Below, piece by piece: positions 16,752 through 25,665 of a stretch of 47,991 nt of DNA. Source of the stretch: Zemynaea arenosa (GTDB lineage: Bacteria > Pseudomonadota > Gammaproteobacteria > Burkholderiales > Burkholderiaceae_D); the NCBI RefSeq assembly GCF_004614185.1, contig NZ_SPVF01000275.1:1-47991 (forward strand). Direction: 5' to 3'. The notes under the pieces were generated by a model that saw only the letters and a list, made by a program, of their open reading frames with translations, was not told the origin of the DNA and did not search any database. The translations under genes were made by a program, and so were the position numbers. Numbering within the stretch: position 1 is the first letter of the stretch; the number at the start of each line of letters is the position of its first letter.

Positions 16752-17675
16752 TCAGGTTTCGCTCGCAATGGGATCGGTGTCGGCGATGGCCTTGCCGCGC
16801 GCCGTGGTGCGCGTATTGTAGAACGTCGCGGCGATGCCCGAACACAGGATGATCCCCATCCCCAGCCACACGTGCCAGTCGAACAGGTCACCCCAGAACA
16901 CGGCGCCCAGCACCGATGAGAAAATGATCCCGCTGTACTGCAGGTTCGCCACCACCAGCGTCTTGCCGACCCGGTAGGCGCGCGTCATCGCCATCTGCGC
17001 CAGCGTGGCCGAGACGCCCAGCACCAGGATCAGCGCCGCACCCTTGACATCGAACGCGTGGAAGGCGGGAGCAGGGGAGCCGGCCGATTCCAGCAGCACG
17101 CCCGCCAGCCCGGCCACGAAATTCGAAATCGAAAAATAGAAGACGACCCGGTACTCAGGCTCCCCCATGAGCCCCAGCTTGCGCACCTGCAGGTACGCGA
17201 GCGCGGACAGCATGCCGGACGAAAGCCCCATCAGCGCCCCCGCCCATTGCTGCGCCTCGAACGCGGGCCGCAGCACCAGCGTCACGCCGACAAAGCTGGC
17301 GACGATCGCCGTCACCAGTGGCCACTCCACATGCTTGCGCGCCTGCCACCAGCCCGCGCAGAACAGGTACACGGCGATCCAGATCGGCGACATGTAGTTG
17401 AGCGTGACGGCCGTCGCCAGCGGCAGCCGCGCGATCGCGACGAACCACAGCCACAGCGACACCACGCCCACGAACCCGCGCCACAGGTGATCCTTGATCA
17501 GCAGGGTGCGGAACGACCCGCCCCGCAGCCGCACCGTAAAGAACAGCATGACGGTGCCGATCAGCCCCCGGTACATCACGATTTCGGCGGTCGACCAATG
17601 TAAAGAAGCCACCTTCACGCATGCGCCCATGAGCGCAAACAGGAAGGTGGCCACCAGCATCCAGGCGGATGCCAT
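16752..17675 (-). CDS. DMT superfamily (EamA) transporter
   Basis: A 307-residue membrane protein with ten predicted helices in two EamA repeats: the first begins ASAWMLVATFLFALMGACVKV, the second after WAGALMGLSSGMLSALAYLQV. It is the usual size for metabolite/drug exporters or importers of the family. The start is the ATG at 17675 with GAGG nearby (GAGGTTCTG-ATG). It is 25 nt downstream of the Rieske oxygenase gene and directly upstream of sseA, so co-transcription is likely. The transported compound is unknown. Confidence 0.9.
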   Translation of the reverse strand: MASAWMLVATFLFALMGACVKVASLHWSTAEIVMYRGLIGTVMLFFTVRLRGGSFRTLLIKDHLWRGFVGVVSLWLWFVAIARLPLATAVTLNYMSPIWIAVYLFCAGWWQARKHVEWPLVTAIVASFVGVTLVLRPAFEAQQWAGALMGLSSGMLSALAYLQVRKLGLMGEPEYRVVFYFSISNFVAGLAGVLLESAGSPAPAFHAFDVKGAALILVLGVSATLAQMAMTRAYRVGKTLVVANLQYSGIIFSSVLGAVFWGDLFDWHVWLGMGIILCSGIAATFYNTRTTARGKAIADTDPIASET

Positions 17676-17700
17676 CAGAACCTCGCAGCAGACGAATCGA

Positions 17701-18810
17701 TCAAACCGAACCCACCTCGATATGGCTGCGGTACCACTCGTGGAAGTGCTGCATCCCGTCTTCCATCGGCGACTGGTAAGGGCCGCCGTCGTTCTCACCG
17801 CGCGCGAGCAGGGCCTGGCGGCCAGCGTCCATGCGCAGGGCGATCTCGTCGTCCTCCTTCACGGTCTCCATGTAGGCCGCGCGTTCCGCGTCGATGAAAT
17901 CACGCTCGAACAGCACGATCTCCTCGGGGTAGTAGAACTCGATGACGTTCTTCGTCTTCTGCGGCCCTTCCGGGATCAGCGTGGACACCACCAGCACGTG
18001 CGGGTACCACTCCACCATGATGTTCGGGTAGAGCGTCAGCCAGATCGCGCCCTTGTCCGGCGCGACGCCGTTATTGAACTTGAGGACCTGCTCCTGCCAG
18101 CGCTTGTAGATCTTCGAGCCCGGCTTGACCAGCTCGCGGTTCACGCCCACGGTCTGCACCGAGTAATCCTGGCCGAATTCCCAGCGCAGGTTGTCGCAGT
18201 TGACGAAGCCCCCGAGGCCCGGGTGGAACGGCTCGACGTGGTAGTCCTCCAGGTAGACCTCGATGAAGGTCTTCCAGTTGTAGTTGCACTCCATGACTTC
18301 GACGTGGTCGAACATATAGCCCGAAAAATCGAGGTCGGTGGCCACGGACAGCTGCTTCAGGCGCGCGTTGACATCGTAGCCATTCTGCTCGAACAGCATG
18401 CCGTTCCAGCTTTGCAGCTGGGTCTTGGGCAGGTTGAGGCAGGGCGTGTCCGGAAAATGCGGCGCGCCGATCAGCTCACCCTTCAGGTCATAGGTCCAGC
18501 GATGCAGCGGGCAGACGATGTTGTCCGCATGGCCGCGGCCATTGAACATCAATGCCTGGCGATGGCGGCACACATTGGACAGGATCTCGACGCCGTTCGC
18601 ATTCCGCACCAGCATGCGGCCTTCGTTCTCCCCAAGCATGGTGGCGTAGTCGCCCACCTCCGGAACCATAAGCTCATGGCCCACGTAGCGCGGGCCGTTC
18701 TTGAAGAGCAGTTGCAGTTCGCGCTGGAGCAGCGCGGCGTCAAAATAGACGTCTACCGGAAGCTGTGCGCGCGAACGCGCGAGCTTTGCGTGGGTAGCCA
18801 GATCGGACAT
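17701..18810 (-). CDS. Rieske non-haem iron oxygenase, alpha-type subunit
   Basis: A 369-residue aromatic-ring-hydroxylating/choline-monooxygenase-type protein. The Rieske [2Fe-2S] site is visible as SNVCRHRQALM and IVCPLHRWTYDLKG, giving C-x-H and C-x2-H ligands. The catalytic domain carries the mononuclear iron motif YLEDYHVEPFHPGLGG, with the bridging Asp and two His, and a later Asp (ERDFIDAERAAYM). No ferredoxin or reductase gene is adjacent, so electron donors must lie elsewhere. A GGGGGG ribosome site precedes the ATG. It leads a minus-strand run with the DMT transporter and sseA. Substrate is not identifiable. Confidence 0.9.
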   Translation of the reverse strand: MSDLATHAKLARSRAQLPVDVYFDAALLQRELQLLFKNGPRYVGHELMVPEVGDYATMLGENEGRMLVRNANGVEILSNVCRHRQALMFNGRGHADNIVCPLHRWTYDLKGELIGAPHFPDTPCLNLPKTQLQSWNGMLFEQNGYDVNARLKQLSVATDLDFSGYMFDHVEVMECNYNWKTFIEVYLEDYHVEPFHPGLGGFVNCDNLRWEFGQDYSVQTVGVNRELVKPGSKIYKRWQEQVLKFNNGVAPDKGAIWLTLYPNIMVEWYPHVLVVSTLIPEGPQKTKNVIEFYYPEEIVLFERDFIDAERAAYMETVKEDDEIALRMDAGRQALLARGENDGGPYQSPMEDGMQHFHEWYRSHIEVGSV

Positions 18811-19053
18811 CCCAACCCCCCTTTAAAAAGTCTTCAACCCAAAGAAGAGAAAGAATCCAGAGACCAGTATTGGTTGCGAATACGGTTTGTTTGGACAGAA
18901 CCGGAGATTATAGCGCCAAATGGGGGTTCCGTCCCGCGATTCAACGGCAGAAAGGTGAAATTTCCTTTGCCAGCTTGGCATGATTTTTCGAGGGAAGGCG
19001 CCGGATACGCTAAAATTCACCCTTTGCGAATCAGGTTTAAGCGGGGATCACAG

Positions 19054-19281
19054 GTGGCGACGCCGGAATCGTTCGAACAGGCCATGGCCGAACTGGCCCA
19101 ACTGGTCACCCAGATGGAATCGGGGCAGCTGCCGCTGGAAGCGTCGGTGGCGGCATACGCACGCGGCTCGGAGCTGGTGAAGTACTGCGCGGCGCAGCTG
19201 GAAAAGGTCGAGCAGCAGGTCAAGGTGCTGGAAGGTGACATGCTCAAGCCGTTCAACGACGGCGGCGAGGACGCTGAATGA
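19054..19281 (+). CDS. xseB: Exodeoxyribonuclease VII small subunit
   Basis: A 75-residue helical protein, the small subunit of ExoVII, which degrades single-stranded DNA from both ends together with XseA. It matches the family in size and pattern: SFEQAMAELAQLVTQMESGQLPLEASVAAYARGSEL, followed by KYCAAQLEKVEQQVKVLEGD. The start is a GTG at 19054, preceded by GGGG; no ATG is available. Its TGA overlaps the ATG of ispA by 4 nt, so the two are translationally coupled, as seen in many proteobacteria. xseA is not in the window. Confidence 0.93.
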   Translation: MATPESFEQAMAELAQLVTQMESGQLPLEASVAAYARGSELVKYCAAQLEKVEQQVKVLEGDMLKPFNDGGEDAE

Positions 19282-20180
19282 GCGGTGCACGAGAAGGTCA
19301 ATTCGCCGACTGGATGAAGACCGTGCAGCACAAGGTGGAGCATGAGCTCTCCGCCTTCCTGCCGCCGGCCGGTGAGGAGCCGCGCAAGCTGCACGAGGCG
19401 ATGCGCTACACGGCCCTGGGCGGCGGCAAGCGGGTACGCCCGTTGCTGGTCTACGCCGCGGGCGCGCTGTTCGGCGCGGACGAGCGGGCCCTGGCCCATG
19501 CCGCCTGCGCCGTCGAGATGATCCACGTGTACTCGCTGGTTCACGATGACATGCCCTGCATGGACGACGACGCGCTTCGGCGCGGCAAGCCGACCGTCCA
19601 CGTGCAATACGACGAGGCGACCGCGCTGCTGGTCGGCGACGCGCTGCAGGCGCAGGCCTTCGACGTGCTGGCCAATGCGCACACGGTGCCGCATGATCGC
19701 CTGGTGTGGATGTTGAAGGTGCTGGCCCATGCGGCCGGTGCGGCTGGGATGTGCGGCGGCCAGGCCATCGACCTCGATAGCGTCGGCCTGCAGCTCACGC
19801 TGGAGCAGCTGGAGCGCATGCACCAGCTGAAAACCGGTGCGCTGCTGCGCGCATCGGTGGTCCTGGGGGCGCTGGCCGGGGCGGAAGTGAACGAGGAACA
19901 GATGCAGGCGCTGAACGCCTATGCCCGCGCCATCGGCCTGGCGTTCCAGGTGGTGGACGACGTGCTGGATGCCACCGCCGATTCGGCCACCCTCGGCAAG
20001 ACCGCGGGCAAGGACGCGGCGGCCAACAAGCCGACCTACGTGTCCATCCTCGGGCTGGAAGAATCGAAGGCGCTGGCGCAGACCCTGCGCGATGAAGCCC
20101 ACGCCGCGCTGGCACCCTTCGGCGACAATGCCCGCCACCTGCGCGATCTGGCGGACCTGATCGTGCAACGCAACGCATAA
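19278..20180 (+). CDS. ispA: Farnesyl diphosphate synthase
   Basis: A 300-residue trans-prenyltransferase that condenses IPP with DMAPP and GPP to farnesyl diphosphate. The first Asp-rich motif DDMPCMDDD begins at D90 and the second, DDVLD, at D227, both intact. GGGKRVRPLL binds pyrophosphate and GGQAIDL is also conserved. It overlaps xseB by 4 nt and lies 35 nt upstream of dxs, giving the widespread xseB-ispA-dxs operon. The product feeds undecaprenyl-phosphate and ubiquinone chains. Confidence 0.95.
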   Translation: MSGAREGQFADWMKTVQHKVEHELSAFLPPAGEEPRKLHEAMRYTALGGGKRVRPLLVYAAGALFGADERALAHAACAVEMIHVYSLVHDDMPCMDDDALRRGKPTVHVQYDEATALLVGDALQAQAFDVLANAHTVPHDRLVWMLKVLAHAAGAAGMCGGQAIDLDSVGLQLTLEQLERMHQLKTGALLRASVVLGALAGAEVNEEQMQALNAYARAIGLAFQVVDDVLDATADSATLGKTAGKDAAANKPTYVSILGLEESKALAQTLRDEAHAALAPFGDNARHLRDLADLIVQRNA

Positions 20181-20215
20181 GTCGCAACGTACAAGCGGAA
20201 AAGAGTACATAGAAC

Positions 20216-22093
20216 ATGAGTCTCCTGAACACCATCAACGATCCGGCGGACCTGCGCAAACTGCAGCGCAGCCAACTGACTCCGCTCGCCGACGAGCTGC
20301 GTGCCTACCTGCTCGATTCCGTGTCCAAGACCGGCGGCCACCTGTCGTCGAATCTCGGCACGGTGGAGCTGACCATCGCGCTGCACTACGTGTTCAACAC
20401 GCCGCACGACCGCATCGTGTGGGACGTGGGCCACCAGACCTACTCTCACAAGATCCTCACCGGCCGCCGCGACCAGATGCCGGGCCTGCGTCAGCTGAAT
20501 GGCATCTCGGGCTTCCCGCGCCGGGTGGAATCGGAGTACGACACCTTCGGGACGGCGCACTCGTCGACGTCCATCTCGGCGGCGCTGGGCATGGCACTCG
20601 GCGCCAAGATCAAGGGCGAGCAGCGCCACGCGATCGCGGTGATCGGCGATGGCTCCATGACGGCCGGTATGGCCTTCGAGGCGCTGAACAACGCCGGCGT
20701 GGAAGACGACCTGCCGCTGCTGGTGGTCCTGAACGACAACGACATGTCGATCTCGCCGCCGGTCGGTGCCCTGAACCGCTACCTGGCGCGCCTGATGTCC
20801 GGTCAGTTCTACGCCGCGGCGCGCAACGTCGGCCGCACCGTGCTGCCTGGCCCTGTGCTGGAGCTGGCGCGCAAGCTGGAAGAACATGCGAAGGGCATGG
20901 TGGTCCCGGCCACGATGTTCGAGGAATTCGGCTTCAACTACATCGGCCCGATCGACGGGCACGATCTCGATTCGCTGATCCCGACGCTGGAAAACATCCG
21001 CAAGCTGAAAGGCCCGCAGTTCCTGCACGTGGTGACCAAGAAGGGCCAAGGCTACAAGCTGGCCGAGGCCGACCCGATTTTGTACCACGGCCCGGGCAAG
21101 TTCAATCCGACCGAAGGCATCAAGCCTGCCAAGTCAACCAAGGTGACCTACACGGAAGTCTTCGGCAACTGGCTGTGCGACATGGCCGCCGCGGACAAGC
21201 GCCTGGTCGGCATCACGCCCGCCATGCGCGAAGGCTCGGGCATGGTGCGCTTTGAGCAGCTGTACAAGGACCGCTACTTCGACGTCGGCATCGCCGAACA
21301 GCACTCGGTCACTTTCGGCGCGGGCCTGGCCACGGAAGGCCTCAAGCCGGTGGTTGCGATCTACTCGACCTTCCTGCAGCGTGCCTACGACCAGCTGATT
21401 CATGACGTGGCCCTGCAAAACCTGGACGTGACCTTTGCGCTGGACCGCGCAGGCCTGGTCGGTGCCGATGGCGCGACCCACGCGGGCAACTACGACATGG
21501 CCTACCTGCGCTGCATCCCCAACATGGTGGTGATGGCGCCGTCGGACGAAAACGAGTGCCGCAAGATGCTGAGCACGGGCTTCCACTTCAACGGCCCGGC
21601 GGCGATCCGCTATCCGCGTGGCGCGGGTGTCGGTGCGGCCATCGAGCCGGCGCTGGAGACTCTGGACATCGGCAAGGGCCTGGTGCGCCGCACCGGCAAG
21701 TCGATCGCCATCATGGCCTTTGGTTCGATGGTCGCGCCGTCGCTGGGCGCGGCCGAGACGCTGAATGCCACCGTGGCCGACATGCGCTTCGTGAAGCCGC
21801 TGGACGTGGCCCTGGTGCGCCAGCTGGCGGCGGACCACGACTACCTGGTGACGGTGGAAGAGGGCTGCATCATGGGCGGCGCCGGGTCGGCGGTGGCGGA
21901 AGCGCTGGCCGAAGCGGGCATCGTCAAGCCGATCCTGCATCTGGGCCTGCCGGACAAGTTCATCGACCACGGCGACCCGGGTGTGCTGCTGGCCAGTGTG
22001 GGCCTGGACGCAACGGGTATCGCGAAATCGATCCGCGACCGTTTCGGCGCATCCCTCCCGCGCCTCGTCGTCAACAATACCTCGGCCGCGTAA
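20216..22093 (+). CDS. dxs: 1-deoxy-D-xylulose-5-phosphate synthase
   Basis: A 625-residue TPP-dependent enzyme that joins pyruvate and glyceraldehyde 3-phosphate to form DXP, the entry of the MEP isoprenoid pathway and also a thiamine/pyridoxal precursor. Motifs include [36 protein letters not shown], the TPP/Mg site [16 protein letters not shown] with [14 protein letters not shown], and the transketolase centre [17 protein letters not shown]. The C-terminal domain has [11 protein letters not shown]. It is third in the xseB-ispA-dxs operon and ends 3 nt from the stop of the convergent rhomboid gene. Confidence 0.96.
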   Translation: MSLLNTINDPADLRKLQRSQLTPLADELRAYLLDSVSKTGGHLSSNLGTVELTIALHYVFNTPHDRIVWDVGHQTYSHKILTGRRDQMPGLRQLNGISGFPRRVESEYDTFGTAHSSTSISAALGMALGAKIKGEQRHAIAVIGDGSMTAGMAFEALNNAGVEDDLPLLVVLNDNDMSISPPVGALNRYLARLMSGQFYAAARNVGRTVLPGPVLELARKLEEHAKGMVVPATMFEEFGFNYIGPIDGHDLDSLIPTLENIRKLKGPQFLHVVTKKGQGYKLAEADPILYHGPGKFNPTEGIKPAKSTKVTYTEVFGNWLCDMAAADKRLVGITPAMREGSGMVRFEQLYKDRYFDVGIAEQHSVTFGAGLATEGLKPVVAIYSTFLQRAYDQLIHDVALQNLDVTFALDRAGLVGADGATHAGNYDMAYLRCIPNMVVMAPSDENECRKMLSTGFHFNGPAAIRYPRGAGVGAAIEPALETLDIGKGLVRRTGKSIAIMAFGSMVAPSLGAAETLNATVADMRFVKPLDVALVRQLAADHDYLVTVEEGCIMGGAGSAVAEALAEAGIVKPILHLGLPDKFIDHGDPGVLLASVGLDATGIAKSIRDRFGASLPRLVVNNTSAA

Positions 22094-22096
22094 GCC

Positions 22097-23089
22097 TCAG
22101 GCCCGCGCTCCCGGCACGTGCAGGGAGCGCGCCAGCAGCAGGCCGGCGAGGTAGCCGCCCACCAGGCCACCGATGTGGGCTGCGTTGTCCGTGTGCGGGT
22201 AGACGAAGCCCGCGAAGATGTTGAAGAGGATGAAGCCCGTGGCCGAGCCGCGCAGGTCCTTGACCACGGTGGCGGGCACGCCGCTGTGCGGGTTGCGGAG
22301 GAAGGCGAGCAGGCCGCCCATCAGCCCGAAGATCGCGCCCGATGCGCCCACGCTGTTGCCCACGCCGTGCGTCCACCACAGGCTCGCGAAGCTGCCGCAG
22401 ACACCCGCCAGCAGATACAGCGCGATGAAGCGCGAGCTGCCGAACAGCCGTTCCACCAAGCCTCCGATCTGCACCAGCGCCACCATGTTGAAGAGGATGT
22501 GCAGCGCGCCGCCATGCAGGAACATGGAGCTGACCAGCCGCCACCACTGGCCGTGCGCCGTCAGCAGGCCAAAGTTCGAGCCCCACTTCACCAGCGCGAG
22601 CGCGGTGGTGGACGGGTTCTTGTAGACCCCAGCGAGCCACATCAAGCCGAAGATCGCCACATTGACCGCGAGGATGGTCCACATCACCGGCGAGCCCGGG
22701 CTCCAGTGCTGGATGCGGTCATAGAACACCTCGCGCTCCGTCTGGCGCACCGCATAGTCCTTGGTCTGCTGCATCGGCAGCAGCTCCATGATGCGCCGCG
22801 AATCATTGGGGCTGGACACCGTAAAGCCCACGGTGCGCAGCTTGTTCCCATCCCGGCAGTCGAAGATGATTTCGTCCCGGTCGCTCCACGCGTTCCACAC
22901 GTTCTGCTGCTCGATACGCTCCGCATGTTGGCGCGCGAAGCGGAAGGAGCGGTGCACCTTGCCACTGAGGGTCACCGCATCCGGCCCCACCTCCAGTACT
23001 CCATCATCGAAAAAGCCGAAGTCGTTCTTTGGCCGGTTCGGCGTGTTCATGTAGAAGCGGACGGTGAAGCGTTCTGCCATGCTGGTCAT
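22097..23089 (-). CDS. Rhomboid family intramembrane serine protease
   Basis: A ~330-residue rhomboid protease. The first ~130 residues form a soluble domain (WNAWSDRDEIIFDCRDGNKLR and similar strands). Helices follow with MFLHGGALHILFNMVAL, the active GASGAIFG (S250 counted from the 23089 start) and NAAHIGGLVGGYLAG (H305), the Ser-His dyad. Such enzymes cut membrane proteins within the bilayer. Two starts are possible: ATG 23089 or ATG 23080, the latter better spaced from GAGCGG. Its 5' end lies 4 nt after the cobalamin adenosyltransferase stop. Substrate is unknown. Confidence 0.93.
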   Translation of the reverse strand: MTSMAERFTVRFYMNTPNRPKNDFGFFDDGVLEVGPDAVTLSGKVHRSFRFARQHAERIEQQNVWNAWSDRDEIIFDCRDGNKLRTVGFTVSSPNDSRRIMELLPMQQTKDYAVRQTEREVFYDRIQHWSPGSPVMWTILAVNVAIFGLMWLAGVYKNPSTTALALVKWGSNFGLLTAHGQWWRLVSSMFLHGGALHILFNMVALVQIGGLVERLFGSSRFIALYLLAGVCGSFASLWWTHGVGNSVGASGAIFGLMGGLLAFLRNPHSGVPATVVKDLRGSATGFILFNIFAGFVYPHTDNAAHIGGLVGGYLAGLLLARSLHVPGARA

Positions 23090-23093
23090 CCGC

Positions 23094-23651
23094 TCAGGTA
23101 CGCTTGCGTTCGTGATTCCACAGCACGTCGCCGTCGCGCCCCGCAAAGCGGTTCAACACGCGCGACAGCACGAACATCAGGTCGGACAGGCGGTTCACGT
23201 ATTGGCGCGGCTGCTCGTTGATGGTCTCTTCGCTGCCCAGCGCCACGATGGCGCGTTCGGCGCGGCGGCACACGGTGCGGCACACGTGCGCCAGCGAGGC
23301 GGCGCGCGAGCCGGCGGGGAGGATGAAGTCCCTCAGCGGCGGCAGGTCGGCGTTGTACTTCTCGAGCAGGTCATCGAGCCGTTCCACGTGTTCGTCCTTG
23401 ATCAGCTGATAGCCTGGAATGCACAGTTCTCCGCCCAGGTCGAACAGGTCATGCTGGATGGCGCTCAACTCATCGAGCAGGCCATCCGGCAGCGGTTCGC
23501 ATTGCAGCAGGCCGACGAAGGAATTGAGCTCGTCCACATCGCCAAGCGCCTGGATGCGCAGGCTGTCCTTGGTGGTGCGGCTGCCGTCGCCCAGGCCGGT
23601 GGTGCCGTTGTCACCCGTGCGCGTCGCAATCTTGGAGAGCCGGTTGCCCAT
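23094..23651 (-). CDS. Cob(I)yrinic acid a,c-diamide adenosyltransferase, PduO type
   Basis: A 185-residue PduO-type ATP:corrinoid adenosyltransferase, which forms the Co-C bond of adenosylcobalamin. It opens RLSKIATRTGDNGTTGLGDGSR (ATP site) and has RIQALGDVDELNSFVGLL. The second signature is FILPAGSRAASLAHVCRTVCRRAERAI, with the conserved Arg/Glu pattern, followed by NRLSDLMFVLSRVLNR. No cobalamin biosynthesis genes are nearby, so it may serve corrinoid salvage. It is immediately upstream of the rhomboid gene. Confidence 0.94.
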   Translation of the reverse strand: MGNRLSKIATRTGDNGTTGLGDGSRTTKDSLRIQALGDVDELNSFVGLLQCEPLPDGLLDELSAIQHDLFDLGGELCIPGYQLIKDEHVERLDDLLEKYNADLPPLRDFILPAGSRAASLAHVCRTVCRRAERAIVALGSEETINEQPRQYVNRLSDLMFVLSRVLNRFAGRDGDVLWNHERKRT

Positions 23652-23734
23652 GTTCTTGCCTTGGTAGCTGAAAGAATGGCGAGCATATTACAAAATGTAG
23701 GCGCCCGCCATGCCGGGCCACCCCCCAGCGGCGT

Positions 23735-24976
23735 TCAGGTGGCGGCTGGCCTGGCCTGGGACGAGCGCGCGCGGGCGCGCAGCGGGCCCTTGCGCCGGCC
23801 ATTCAGCACCGCACCGACCCAGGTGCCCCGGACCATCCAGGCGTAGGTGGCGAGCATGACGGCGAAGGCGCCGGCCACGATGCTGGCCAGCTTGAGCGCC
23901 CATGGCCACCCCTGTTGCGATACAAGGCCCTGCAGCAGCACCACCAAGGGCAGGTGCACGAGGTAGATCCAGTAGGAGGCATCGGCCAGGTACTGGCGCA
24001 GCGGATGCGGACGGTCGAAGAAGCGCAAGCCCAGGCCGGTCAGGGCGAACGCCCAGCTCCAGGCGCCGATGCCGTAGCAGACGGCGTAGGCCAGCGTGGC
24101 TGATCCTGGCGTTGCCGGGAGCAGCCGCGGCGCCAGGCCGGCCATCCCCAGGCAGGCGCCGGTCAGGGCCAGCGCGACACCCAGATGCCAGGCCCAGTGC
24201 CGGCGCCACCGGTCGACCGCGCCGCCCTGGCGCTGGGCCAGCCAGCCGAACAGGAAGGCGCCCCCGTATGCCACCCAGGGCGCGGGCGCGGGAAGGAAGC
24301 CGTGGTCGGGCGTCGGGATGCCAAACCACATGATCCACCCCGGTTCCGCGTACAGCGCGCCAGCCAGCGGCAACCCCAGCACGAGCGGACCCCAGGGCTG
24401 CAGCAAGAAGCTGGTCACCCGGCCGGCCACCGTGCCCAACCACCCACCCGTGCGCAGGTCGAGCGCCTGCAGCAGGGGACGGGCGAGCGCCAGACCGGCA
24501 TACAGCAGGGCCAGCAGATACAGGAACCACAGATGGGTGAGCGGGAAGGTCCGCAAGCCGAATCCCTGCTCCGGCGGCTTGCCCGCTGGCATGGCGCCGC
24601 CGTTGGCAATGACGGCGGCGATGATGATGGCGACAGTGAAGGCCGCGAACACCAGCGGCCAGCCGGCCACCAATGGCAGCCCGATCCGCAGCGCCCGGTC
24701 GCGGAAGAAGGCGCGCGCCCCCAGCTTGTGCAGGCTGATGCGGGCCACATACCCAGCCAGCAGGAAAAAGGTGAGCATGCGCAGCATATGGATGACGTAG
24801 AAGAGTACGGTGGCGCCGGTGCTGCTGGCGCTGTCATCCACGAGCCAGACGCGTTCCGGGAAAAACGACATGGTGGCGTGGAGCACCACGCCCAGCACGA
24901 GGGCGAAAGCGCGGACGGCGTCCAGGCCGGGCAGGCGAGCCGAGCCCGCTGCCAAGGACTGCTTGTCAGTTGTCAT
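23735..24976 (-). CDS. Acyltransferase 3 family membrane protein (OpgC-like)
   Basis: A 413-residue integral membrane acyltransferase with about ten helices. It opens RLPGLDAVRAFALVLGVVLHATMSF, the typical first helix of acyltransferase 3 proteins with the catalytic His, followed by a second helix of the HMLRMLTFFLLAGYVARI kind. OpgC/MdoC, which adds succinyl groups to periplasmic glucans, is a close-looking relative, but other acceptors are possible. Start is the ATG at 24976 with GGAG six bases upstream; a longer frame overlaps the ABC permease. It follows the permease by 14 nt, so it likely shares the GntR-controlled operon. Confidence 0.88.
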   Translation of the reverse strand: MTTDKQSLAAGSARLPGLDAVRAFALVLGVVLHATMSFFPERVWLVDDSASSTGATVLFYVIHMLRMLTFFLLAGYVARISLHKLGARAFFRDRALRIGLPLVAGWPLVFAAFTVAIIIAAVIANGGAMPAGKPPEQGFGLRTFPLTHLWFLYLLALLYAGLALARPLLQALDLRTGGWLGTVAGRVTSFLLQPWGPLVLGLPLAGALYAEPGWIMWFGIPTPDHGFLPAPAPWVAYGGAFLFGWLAQRQGGAVDRWRRHWAWHLGVALALTGACLGMAGLAPRLLPATPGSATLAYAVCYGIGAWSWAFALTGLGLRFFDRPHPLRQYLADASYWIYLVHLPLVVLLQGLVSQQGWPWALKLASIVAGAFAVMLATYAWMVRGTWVGAVLNGRRKGPLRARARSSQARPAAT

Positions 24977-24990
24977 GGAGATCTCCAGGG

Positions 24991-25665
24991 TTAGAGGAAG
25001 TCGGTCTTGCGGGCGTGGCGCCAGGTGACCAGCGCCAGGCTGGCCGCGATCACCAGCGCATAGGTGCCGAGGAAGGCGAATACGGCCGGGCTCCAGACGG
25101 GATGCGGCGCATGGAGGGTGGGCCCGATGGCGGACATGTTGGCCGCGCCGAACAGCACGCCGTGAAACGCGAGGTTGCACACGGCCATGGTGGCGATGGT
25201 CGTCTCCATCGATTCGGTCAGCAGGGCGGCGCTGAGGATGAGTACGGCATTCATGGCCAGCGCGCCGAACAGGATCAGCACCAGCGGGATCAGGCCGTCG
25301 GGCAGGTTGTCCTGCCAGGCGAACAGGGCGCAGGTGGCCAGCAGCAGGACCCCCCACGGCACAAAGTACGCCAGCAGGTTGAACGCCAGCTTCGAGCGAA
25401 GATAGTCGGCGGCCGAAATCGGCAGGCTCATGGTGAAGGCGATAGTCTGATCCTTGCGTTCGCTGACCACCGTGGCGGTGGCCGGGTGCACGCCCAGCGT
25501 GACCAGCACAGTAATGAGCAGCACGGTGCCGGCGTAGAAGGCGGCCTGGTTTTGCAGGCCCAGCAGGATCACGGCGGCGGCGCCGGCGATGGCATAGGCC
25601 ATGACCGGCACGCCGACCAGGTGCCAGTCCTTGCGCAGCAGGTGGAGCAGGGGGTGGACGCTCAT
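24991..25665 (-). CDS. ABC-2 type transporter permease
   Basis: A 224-residue membrane protein with six hydrophobic segments. The order is a short cytosolic N-terminus (HPLLHLLRKDWHLVG), then helices around residues 20-38, 45-60, 95-112, 123-145, 155-172 and 190-212. VVSERKDQTIAFTMSLPISAADYLRSKL is a typical ABC-2 coupling-helix region. Its ATG overlaps the ATPase stop by 4 nt (25662-25665). Together they make an ABC-2 exporter with one permease and one ATPase gene, under the GntR gene at 26561. Cargo is unknown. Confidence 0.87.
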   Translation of the reverse strand: MSVHPLLHLLRKDWHLVGVPVMAYAIAGAAAVILLGLQNQAAFYAGTVLLITVLVTLGVHPATATVVSERKDQTIAFTMSLPISAADYLRSKLAFNLLAYFVPWGVLLLATCALFAWQDNLPDGLIPLVLILFGALAMNAVLILSAALLTESMETTIATMAVCNLAFHGVLFGAANMSAIGPTLHAPHPVWSPAVFAFLGTYALVIAASLALVTWRHARKTDFL

